A stretch of DNA of 45,630 nt from the NCBI RefSeq assembly GCF_026162365.1, contig NZ_JAOANW010000021.1, positions 1 through 45,630 on the forward strand, read 5' to 3'. Origin of the DNA: Nitratireductor luteus. GTDB lineage: Bacteria > Pseudomonadota > Alphaproteobacteria > Rhizobiales > Rhizobiaceae. The notes below the pieces were generated by a model. That model was not told the DNA's origin, made no database searches, and saw only the letters and a program-made list of their open reading frames with translations. Both the position numbers and the translations under genes were made by a program. Below, in pieces: positions 10,327 to 16,869 of this stretch (position 1 is its first letter; the number at the start of each line of letters is the position of its first letter).

Positions 10327-11334
10327 CTACTCCGCGTCGGCCGGCTTCTCGGCCGGCACGGCCGGGCTGCCCGGCACCCAGCCCGTGGGCAGCACATGCG
10401 GCTCGGCAGGCGGCGCGCCACGCGTGCGGATGAGCGAGAGGACGATCGATCCCCCGATCAGTACCACCGTGATCAGCAGCGCAAGCTCCGTCGGAACAAA
10501 CTTGCCGCCGTAGAAGTAGTTGGCGATCATCTTGGAGCCGATCACCACCAGCACCAGCGACAGCCCGTATTTCAGGTAGATGAAGCGCGGCACGATGCCG
10601 GCCAGCGCGAAGTAGAGCGCGCGCAGGCCGAGGATGGCAAAGACGTTGGAGGTGTAGACGATGAACGGATCGGTGGTGATGGCGATGATCGCGGGGATGG
10701 AATCGACGGCGAAGACGAGATCCGTGAACTCGATCATCACGAGCACGAGAAACAGCGGCGTGGCATAGACAAGGCCGTTCTCGCGGACGAAGAAGTGCTT
10801 GCCGCGATAGGTATCGGTGAGCCTGAACCGCCGTCGCACGGCCTTCAGCACGATATTGTTTTCCATGTCGGGCTTCTGGTCCGCCACGATCAGCATCTTG
10901 ACGCCGGTTACGATGAGAAACCCGCCGAACAGGAGCGCCATCCAGGCGAACTGGTGGATGAGCTGCACGCCGGCGAAGATGAGGACGCCGCGCATGAAAA
11001 GCGCGCCCAGGATGCCCCAGAAGAGCACCCGGTGCTGGTACTGCGCCGGCACGGAGAAATAGGTGAAGATCAGGACGATGACGAAGATGTTGTCGACGCT
11101 GAGCGACTTCTCGATGAAATAGCCGGTCAGGAAGTCGACGCCGTCCTGCGTGCCCCGCAGCCAGAAGAGGCCGGCGCCGAACAGGAGGGCGAGAACGATG
11201 TAGAAAAGGCTCAGCCACAGGGCTTCGCCGACCTTGATTTCGCGTTCCTTGCGGTGGAGGACGCCGAGGTCGAAGGCCAGCAGCGCCAAGACGAACAGGT
11301 TGAACCCAACCCAGAGCCAGATGCTCGATTCCAT
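10327..11334 (-). CDS. TerC family integral membrane protein
   Basis: A 335-residue TerC/Alx-type membrane protein with about eight to nine helices. The two signature acidic membrane motifs are present: EKSLSVDNIFVIVLIF near residues 75-90 and EFTDLVFAVDSIPAII near 200-215, whose Asp residues are thought to bind metal. Characterised family members (E. coli Alx, Bacillus MeeF/MeeY) export manganese; others belong to tellurite-resistance and phage-defence gene sets. The C-terminus is a Pro/Ala-rich tail. The start ATG at 11334 has a weak GGAAGAAA site. A 7-bp hairpin lies in its leader; no manganese (yybP-ykoY) riboswitch was recognised. It heads the group terC, membrane protein, protease-nuclease. 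Confidence 0.93.
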   Translation of the reverse strand: MESSIWLWVGFNLFVLALLAFDLGVLHRKEREIKVGEALWLSLFYIVLALLFGAGLFWLRGTQDGVDFLTGYFIEKSLSVDNIFVIVLIFTYFSVPAQYQHRVLFWGILGALFMRGVLIFAGVQLIHQFAWMALLFGGFLIVTGVKMLIVADQKPDMENNIVLKAVRRRFRLTDTYRGKHFFVRENGLVYATPLFLVLVMIEFTDLVFAVDSIPAIIAITTDPFIVYTSNVFAILGLRALYFALAGIVPRFIYLKYGLSLVLVVIGSKMIANYFYGGKFVPTELALLITVVLIGGSIVLSLIRTRGAPPAEPHVLPTGWVPGSPAVPAEKPADAE

Positions 11335-11352
11335 AAGTTTTCTTCCGCTGAT

Positions 11353-11369
11353 CCTCCCGTGCCGGGAGG
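11353..11369 (-). promoter_or_regulatory. hairpin in terC leader
   Basis: CCTCCCG and CGGGAGG form a perfect 7-bp stem with a 3-base loop, ending 18 bases before the terC start. On the minus strand the 3' arm is a GGGAGG sequence, which could mimic or mask a ribosome binding site. A role in terC translation is inference. Confidence 0.35.
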
Positions 11370-11392
11370 GAGAAAATGAAAATGGACGAAGA

Positions 11393-11417
11393 AAGGCCGA
11401 CCCATGGGGCCGGCCTT
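11393..11417 (-). terminator. rho-independent terminator after zinc-ribbon gene
   Basis: On the minus strand AAGGCCGGCCC pairs with GGGTCGGCCTT (11 pairs, one G-U) around a 3-base loop, followed by TTTCTTCG. It lies 16 bases after the zinc-ribbon stop and before terC, so terC probably has its own promoter or depends on read-through. The plus strand also shows a near-palindrome. Confidence 0.65.
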
Positions 11418-11432
11418 CATCGGATAATCACA

Positions 11433-11696
11433 TCAAAAGTCGAACAGCTCGCCGAGCAACGACTTGCGCTTCTTGTGGCGCGGCTGGTCGTATCCGGACT
11501 CGCGGTATTGCGGCCGGGCCTCCTCCTGCCGGTAGGGCCTCTCCGCGCGCGGCGCCTCGGCAGGGGCGGACCGCTCGATCAGCTTGTCGAGCTCCCCGCG
11601 GTCGAGCCACACGCCGCGGCATTTCGGGCAGTAGTCGATCTCGATCCCCTGCCGCTCTGTCATTACCAGTTCCGTCTCGTCGATCGGGCACTTCAT
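11433..11696 (-). CDS. zf-TFIIB zinc-ribbon protein
   Basis: An 87-residue protein starting MKCPIDETELVM. The N-terminal 45 residues are a single zinc ribbon: CP near the start, then YCPKCRGVWLDRGELDKL, the classic zf-TFIIB-like pattern. A Pro/Glu/Arg-rich disordered stretch and a short C-terminal helix ending LLGELFDF complete it. The ATG at 11696 is preferred over an in-frame GTG at 11708 because GGAGAAG sits upstream of it at normal spacing. Proteins of this family are common small bacterial proteins of unknown role. A terminator follows directly. Confidence 0.85.
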   Translation of the reverse strand: MKCPIDETELVMTERQGIEIDYCPKCRGVWLDRGELDKLIERSAPAEAPRAERPYRQEEARPQYRESGYDQPRHKKRKSLLGELFDF

Positions 11697-12053
11697 TTTC
11701 TTCTCCACGCTCTGGCCATGCCGCGGCCAATCGGGCTGCGGCTTGAGATCTTACCTGGAGGACGACGGAAGTTCGAAAAGGGTCGGCCAACAAGCAAGAT
11801 GCGCATGCCGCAACTAACTCGAAGTCCGACATCGCAATGCTGCCGCATTGCCAGAGGGGCCCGGACCGCGCAAAATCTGGGGAACCGCGCGGCCGTTTTC
11901 AAGCTCCTGCGGTGAAAATTTCGAGAAGGCCGAACCAGCCTGGAAACGCCAGGCATCGGCGCGAAACAGGCTGGATAGCCGAGAGGCTCGAGGTCGCTCG
12001 CGACGTGGAGATGGCTGCGACACCAGCAGCGACCGATGCACCTGGCGGATGCA
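11697..12053. other. intergenic, nothing recognised
   Basis: About 350 bases between the zinc-ribbon gene and the end of the B12 transporter operon (both minus strand). The part next to 11697 must hold the promoter of the zinc-ribbon gene. Open frames here have no convincing start or product. No terminator for the B12 operon with a clear T-tract was found. Confidence 0.4.
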
Positions 12054-12818
12054 CTAGTCCGGCAAGAAATCAAGGCGGACGCGGCCGTTCTCCGGATCCT
12101 CGCGGACGGTGGCTGCGACCTCGAAGACGGATCGGATGAGATCGACGGTCATCACGTCGGCCGGCCTCCCCTGGATCACCAGCGTACCATCCTTGACAAC
12201 GGCGATCTCATCGCAGAACGCGACCGCATGATTGAGGTCGTGGAGGGCGGCGATGCAACTTGTGTCAAGACTCTGAAGCAGCTTCAGGAGGTCAAGCTGA
12301 TGGCGAATGTCGAGGTGGTTCGTGGGCTCGTCAAGGAGGAGTTCACGGGGTTCCTGCGCCAGGGCGCGGGCAATCTGGATGCGCTGCCTTTCGCCGCCCG
12401 AAAGGGTTGACCAGAGTTGGTCCGCCCGGTCTGCCATTCCGGTCCGCGCCAGGGCGGCCGAGACCGCAGCATGGTCAGCCTCGCTCCAGGCCTCCCATGC
12501 ACCACGGTGCGGAGTGCGGCCGAGGGCAACGACCTCGCGCGCGGTCAGGACGACTTCCGTGGAGACTTGCTGCTCGACGAACGCGAGCCGGCGCGCCACT
12601 TCGCGTCGCGGAACGGCCGACATTGGCCGGTGGTCGAGGAGGACCGCGCCGTCGGAGCCGCGCCTGAGCCCGGCGAGCAGGCGCAGAAGGCTGGATTTGC
12701 CGGAGCCGTTCGGTCCGACAAGGCCCAGGAGCCGCCCTTCCGGAACACGCAAGGTCACCCCCCTGACGATGGGCTGGCCTCCAGCCTCCCAGGCGATGTC
12801 GCAGGCATGCAGCGTCAT
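12054..12818 (-). CDS. btuD: B12 ABC transporter ATPase (BtuD-like)
   Basis: A 254-residue ATP-binding subunit of a FecCD/BtuCD-type importer. Walker A GPNGSGKSS near residues 36-44, Q-loop FVEQQ, signature LSGGERQRIQIA, Walker B LLLDEPTNHLD and switch His in ALHDLNH are all present. ATG 12818 overlaps the permease stop (ATGA), showing translational coupling. Sequence alone would fit siderophore or B12 uptake; the cobalamin riboswitch at the head of the operon makes cobalamin or cobinamide the likely substrate. Confidence 0.88.
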   Translation of the reverse strand: MTLHACDIAWEAGGQPIVRGVTLRVPEGRLLGLVGPNGSGKSSLLRLLAGLRRGSDGAVLLDHRPMSAVPRREVARRLAFVEQQVSTEVVLTAREVVALGRTPHRGAWEAWSEADHAAVSAALARTGMADRADQLWSTLSGGERQRIQIARALAQEPRELLLDEPTNHLDIRHQLDLLKLLQSLDTSCIAALHDLNHAVAFCDEIAVVKDGTLVIQGRPADVMTVDLIRSVFEVAATVREDPENGRVRLDFLPD

Positions 12819-13870
12819 GCCCCTCGCCTCGACCGCCAGAGGATGAAGGCGAAGGCAGGCGCGCCGAAAAGGGCGGTCACCACGCCGATCGGCAGGACCT
12901 GCCCCGGCACCACAATGCGCGACAGAACGTCCGCGGCGACCATGAAAACGCCGCCCGCCAGCGCCGACGCGGGGAGGAGCCGCCCGTGGGCCGGTCCGAC
13001 GAGGAAACGGGTGGCATGCGGCACGACGAGACCGACGAACCCGACTGCGCCTACGAGGCTGATAATCGCCGCCGTAAGCAGCGCTGTGACGGCGAAGAGT
13101 TCCGTGCGGACGCGCGAGACGTCTATGCCGATGGAGGCGGCAGCGTCTTCGCCAAAGGCGAAGGCATCCAGCGCGCGCGCCCGGAAAAGACAGACCGCCA
13201 GACCGACCGCGAGCACCGGCAGGGCGAGAGCGGTGTCGGCCCACCGCGCTCCGCCGAGGCTGCCAAGGAGCCAGAACATGATACCCCTTGTCTGCTCGGC
13301 ATTGGCCGAAGTCGTCACGATGAAGGAAGTCGCGGCATTGAAGAGCTGCGACCCGGCGATGCCCGCCAGAATGACGCGCTCCGTGCCGCCACCCGATCCG
13401 TGTGCGAGAAACGCCACGAAGGCGAAGGCAAGGCCGGCACCGAGAAAGGCGCCCCCCGGCAGGGTGACGGTTCCGGCGCCGATACCGAGAACCATCACGA
13501 GGACGGCGCCCGTCGACGCCCCGGCCGAGATGCCCAGGAGATACGGCTCCGCCAACGGATTGCGCAGCAGCGCTTGCAGAACGGTACCGCAGATCGCCAG
13601 GGCTGCGCCGGCCGAGGCGGCCATTGCCGCGCGACTGAGACGGTAGTGCCAGACAATGCCCTCGCGGATCGGATCGACGGCCAGGTCCATCCCAAAAAGG
13701 CGGTTGCCCAGGACCTTGAGGATCTCTGCCGGAGGTATGGCCACCTCACCGATTGAGATGGCGCCGGCCGCCGCAAGGAACAGCGCCGCAAGGGCGATCA
13801 GGCCGAAGGCCGGTAGGCCCAGCCGGCGGAAGGAACGTGGCCTCACTTCGGCCTGCACGTGCACAGTCAC
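12815..13870 (-). CDS. btuC: B12 ABC transporter permease (BtuC-like)
   Basis: A 351-residue FecCD-family permease with about ten helices. Family landmarks are RLSRAAMAASAGAALAICG, LLRNPLAEPYLLGISAGAS, GSLGGARW and GAVGFVGLVVPH. The GTG start at 13870 overlaps the binding-protein stop (GTGA), and its own stop overlaps the ATPase start. It forms the membrane channel dimer for cobalamin or cobinamide passage; substrate is inferred from the riboswitch. Confidence 0.88.
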   Translation of the reverse strand: MTVHVQAEVRPRSFRRLGLPAFGLIALAALFLAAAGAISIGEVAIPPAEILKVLGNRLFGMDLAVDPIREGIVWHYRLSRAAMAASAGAALAICGTVLQALLRNPLAEPYLLGISAGASTGAVLVMVLGIGAGTVTLPGGAFLGAGLAFAFVAFLAHGSGGGTERVILAGIAGSQLFNAATSFIVTTSANAEQTRGIMFWLLGSLGGARWADTALALPVLAVGLAVCLFRARALDAFAFGEDAAASIGIDVSRVRTELFAVTALLTAAIISLVGAVGFVGLVVPHATRFLVGPAHGRLLPASALAGGVFMVAADVLSRIVVPGQVLPIGVVTALFGAPAFAFILWRSRRGA

Positions 13871-14916
13871 TGTGTCAGACCAAGCGCGCGCAGGCCTTGT
13901 GCGAGAATCTCCACCCCATCGACCGCCCGCAGCGTCGGGTTCATGGATTGCGCCTTCATTTCGATCAAGCGCCCTTCGCGCACCGCTGTCATCTGGCTAG
14001 TGACCGGATCATTCAGGAGGAATTCGCGCTTGGCGGCAATGTCATCGGCCGGATAACGGCGGCGCTCCATCGCGGCCAGCACGATGACGGTGGGGTCGAG
14101 CGCGGCGATCGTCTCCCAGCCGACGAGGGGCCATTCCTCCTTCGACGTTATGACGTTGCGCACGCCGACCACCTCCGAGATCCACGCCGGCGCGCCGAAG
14201 CGTCCAGCCACATAGGCGTCACCGCCTAACTCGAGTGAGGAGAACCAGTACAGGACCGAAACGTCAGCGGCCTGAAGCGCCTCGGCGTTCTCGGCTGCCT
14301 CCTCGATCCGCGCTCGGTTCTTCGCGATCAGCACGTTTCCAGCCTGCCGGGCATCGAAGATCGCCGCAATCTCTTCGATCTCCCGGTGCAACAGGTCGAA
14401 CGTCCAGGCCTTGGACCGTGCGCCGTCGCCACTGCCGGCGCTGAAGGTGCTTTTGGCGCATTCGGCAGGGGAGACATAGACCGGGATGCCGAAGTCCCCG
14501 AACTGGGCGAATGTGCCGACACGGCCTTCATCGGGGCCGATGTCGCTGGCCCACTGGTTCGTGACGAGGTCGGGCCGCGTATTGAGAACCGCCTCGAAGC
14601 TCGGAGAATTGTCAGCGAGCCGCGGCAGGGGCCCGCCCTCCCCTGCAAGCTCCTCCGGCAGGGGCGCGAGCCAGACCGCGGTTCCAACGATCCGGTTGCC
14701 AAGGCCGAGTGACAGCAGGATCTCGGTCGAACCTTGTCCGACAGTGACCGCCCGGTCAGGCGCCAAGGCGAACGACAGTGTGCGCCCGCAATTCTCGACC
14801 TCAACCGGATACTCCGTTGCTTGCGCCGAGGAGGAGGAGGAGGAGGCGACGGATGCGAAAAATATACCTGCAAACAGGCCGCAAAAGCAGCCCGTCCCGC
14901 CAGTTATGGTGGACAT
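13867..14916 (-). CDS. btuF: B12 ABC transporter binding protein (BtuF-like)
   Basis: A 349-residue periplasmic substrate-binding protein of the cobalamin/Fe-siderophore class. It has an N-terminal signal region with an odd run of six serines before SAQATEYPVEV, then the two-lobe fold with APDRAVTVGQGSTEILLSLGL and GWETIAALDPTVIVLA. ATG 14916 follows AAAGGAACGATA. A GTG-overlap couples it to the permease. First gene of the operon, 60-odd bases after the cobalamin riboswitch, so it should be shut off by adenosylcobalamin. Confidence 0.87.
   Translation of the reverse strand: MSTITGGTGCFCGLFAGIFFASVASSSSSSAQATEYPVEVENCGRTLSFALAPDRAVTVGQGSTEILLSLGLGNRIVGTAVWLAPLPEELAGEGGPLPRLADNSPSFEAVLNTRPDLVTNQWASDIGPDEGRVGTFAQFGDFGIPVYVSPAECAKSTFSAGSGDGARSKAWTFDLLHREIEEIAAIFDARQAGNVLIAKNRARIEEAAENAEALQAADVSVLYWFSSLELGGDAYVAGRFGAPAWISEVVGVRNVITSKEEWPLVGWETIAALDPTVIVLAAMERRRYPADDIAAKREFLLNDPVTSQMTAVREGRLIEMKAQSMNPTLRAVDGVEILAQGLRALGLTQ
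14827..14845. repeat. GAG trinucleotide microsatellite in btuF
   Basis: About six AGG/GAG repeats on the plus strand, read as consecutive serine codons in the btuF signal-peptide region. Slippage here would change the protein by whole residues at a place that tolerates it, near the signal peptidase site. Confidence 0.7.
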
Positions 14917-14979
14917 TATCGTTCCTTTCCCGGACGCCCCGCCCGGTCTCATGACGACGAGAAGCCGCGTTGCCCGCGA

Positions 14980-15182
14980 CTCCGGAACGGCAGTTCTCCT
15001 GACTTGCGACCCTGGTTCCGACCCCGGCCTTCCCATGCGCGTACGCACAGTGGCTCCGGCCTCCAGCGCCGGACGGGACGGAACGGTCGCCTACAGTTGC
15101 GGGGGCAGTTCCGGAATTCGCAAGACACGCTGCGGCACCGGATTCCCTTTTGAGCCCACTCGGGCACCGTTTCCGACGACAA
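14980..15182 (-). promoter_or_regulatory. cobalamin riboswitch
   Basis: Reading the minus strand 5' to 3', the AdoCbl-riboswitch landmarks occur in order: CGGTGCCCGAGTGGGCT at the 5' end, AAAAGGGAATCCGGTG, GCCCCCGCAACTGTAGGCG (15089-15106), GCCACTG (15048-15054), ATGGGAAGGC (15027-15034), and the B12 box GCAAGTCAGGAGAACTGCCG (14988-15007). The B12 box differs from consensus by A for C (GAGAAC for GAGACC). The aptamer ends about 65 bases before btuF, leaving room for an expression platform that hides the btuF ribosome binding site. Boundaries are approximate. Confidence 0.93.
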
Positions 15183-15248
15183 ATTATTTCGGCTAGGTGC
15201 GCTGTCAATAGACTTTTCGCGACCCCATCAGCGACGCAGCGATTCTGA

Positions 15249-15947
15249 TCAATGCGCCATCATCGCGCCGACGATCTCATTTCCTCCTAGCGACGAGGGA
15301 TAATAGGTCGGCCAGTTGGTCAGTTCTTCCAGCAAGGCCTCGCGATCATCCCCCCAATAGAGGTGGTAGTGATCGGCCTGCGCAGGCGCGATGCGGTGAT
15401 CGCTGAACTGAATGAACTGCGGGGCCTCGTCGTCGCCCCCAGTCTTCCTAAAAATGAAGCGCACGCCCCGGTTGCCCTTCTTGTAGGTCAGGATCTCGTA
15501 TCCATCGGTGGCGTAGCGACCTTCGACAATGTCACCATCTCTATAAAATGCGACACTGTTACCGCTGATGACGATGCGGTCGACGTCCGTCGTGTATCCC
15601 GTTTCATATTCGGCGCGGTACTCCTCGACACTCTTGTCGCCCTGTTCTGCTTTGTGCGCCATGACCGGATCCAGAGTACCATTCTGCAGATAGAGATAGA
15701 CGGATTGCCAGTCGCCTTCCCAATCCGAAAGCATGCGCGCCTCGATCTGGCTTTCGTCGAAATAGCCCTTGTAGATGGCGTCGTCAGAATCGTGAGGATG
15801 ATCCTGTACCCTATCCTGGTCGTGCGAATGATCATGCGCCGAATTTTCATCAACGCTCTTGTTTCCATGCGCCACTGCCTGCGCAGGAAGAAGCAGCATC
15901 GATCCTATTGCCAGCGCGCCAACATACCTAACAATCGCCGTTTGCAT
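15249..15947 (-). CDS. zinT: ZinT zinc-binding periplasmic protein
   Basis: A 232-residue exported protein. It has a signal peptide (residues 1-26, ending AQAVAHG), then a His/Asp-rich metal-capturing stretch (AHDHSHDQD...DHPHD), then the ZinT/YodA lipocalin-like domain: MLSDWEGDWQSVY, YATDGYEILTYKKGNRGVRF, QFIQFSDHRIAPAQADHYHLYWG and NWPTYYPSSL. The zinc-ligand histidines of the DHRIAP...HYHLY region are kept. ZinT binds zinc in the periplasm and hands it to ZnuA under zinc starvation; znuABC is not in the window. A possible Zur site lies 50-75 bases upstream. Confidence 0.95.
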   Translation of the reverse strand: MQTAIVRYVGALAIGSMLLLPAQAVAHGNKSVDENSAHDHSHDQDRVQDHPHDSDDAIYKGYFDESQIEARMLSDWEGDWQSVYLYLQNGTLDPVMAHKAEQGDKSVEEYRAEYETGYTTDVDRIVISGNSVAFYRDGDIVEGRYATDGYEILTYKKGNRGVRFIFRKTGGDDEAPQFIQFSDHRIAPAQADHYHLYWGDDREALLEELTNWPTYYPSSLGGNEIVGAMMAH

Positions 15948-15996
15948 TTTCCGAGTCCTCTACTGGTGCTGAGTGAAGACGATGAACGCCCGTGCA

Positions 15997-16021
15997 TTTG
16001 TAATGTTATTATGTAACGACG
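15997..16021. promoter_or_regulatory. possible Zur operator upstream of zinT
   Basis: The sequence TTTGTAATGTTATTATGTAAC is AT-rich in a GC-rich setting and contains GTAATGTTAT, the half-site typical of alphaproteobacterial Zur boxes, followed by an imperfect second half (ATGTAAC). Its position before zinT, a standard Zur target, supports the call. The dyad is imperfect. Confidence 0.45.
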
Positions 16022-16261
16022 TTTGCATAGCCCAATGCGCTCGCTCTGACAAGGGGCGCGAAAAGCGGTCTCCTATCGCCGGGCACGAGTTTGAAAAATC
16101 ACAAATGGCTGGATCGATAGCTGACAAGGTAATCGAAGCAGAGCAGCGGTGCCGCCCGGCTTGCCCCGAGGAAAGGTAGAACTGGGCAACCGTGCGCTCG
16201 AATAGCGGCAAGCGCACGGGAGGAGATGTCGGTCTACGATCCTTAATGCACGTTCGGTCTT

Positions 16262-16420
16262 CTACTTCCGGAAGTCTCGCAGGAAGTCGATCATCGCCCG
16301 CACTTTCTCCGGAAGATAGCTGCGGCTCGGATAGACAAGCCAAGCCGCCGTGTCGAACGTCGTGGCTGTAACCGACCGGCCGTCGATGCAGGGTTGCAGC
16401 ATGCCCTTGTGGAGGATCGC
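16262..16420 (-). pseudogene. LysR regulator C-terminal remnant
   Basis: The last 50 or so codons read like the end of a LysR substrate-binding domain: AILHKGMLQPCIDGRS, then TAAWLVYPSRSYLPEKVRA and MIDFLRDFRK at the stop. Upstream the frame loses all similarity, and there is no helix-turn-helix. It is a truncated regulator, not related closely to the intact LysR gene at 21687-22601. Confidence 0.65.
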
Positions 16421-16869
16421 GCTCAACCCGGTCAGTCGGCTCGATCGGTCCGCGCATATTCCGGCGGAATGGGGCGCGCGCGCGATCGCATAGCTCGCTA
16501 CTGATGCGGCGGATGCGCATCTTGGCACGGACTTCTCGATCAAGACGAACGAGGGACGAGAACTGGTCGGGTTACCGGGCCTCTGAGGCCGTCGCCACCC
16601 TGCACCGCAATCGCGTGGCTTCGTGCGAACGATCAGAAAGGTTCGAAAACGCAGTAGCGCAGAAAATCGGGGGTGCAGTCGGCTCTAATTCGGACCAAGA
16701 GCGGCCCGTCCGATTGCGGCATGAGGTCAGCGACAAGCGGTCGGAGCAGTCTAGACGGCGTGGAGCATCAGGTTAAAATGAGGCGCATATGTGCATCGGG
16801 CTGAGATTGGAGGGAACCTTTTCGCCTGACGCGCATTTCCAGCTGTTATGAGCAAAGCTGGGGGCTTCC
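16421..16869. other. intergenic, nothing recognised
   Basis: About 450 bases between the LysR remnant and the kinase. Short frames lack recognisable products. The promoter of the kinase operon should lie near the right end, but no confident motif was found. Confidence 0.35.

Noticed and set aside
8794-11379. A very long plus-strand open frame (over 800 codons)
   Set aside because: It lies antisense to the protease-nuclease, membrane protein and terC genes, and its product is Arg/Gln/Glu-rich without any domain; a high-GC antisense artefact.
11335-11432. A manganese (yybP-ykoY) riboswitch before terC
   Set aside because: The gap is under 100 bases, already holds two hairpins, and lacks the conserved paired loops of that riboswitch.
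12417-13646. A plus-strand frame across btuC and btuD
   Set aside because: Antisense shadow of two overlapping transporter genes.
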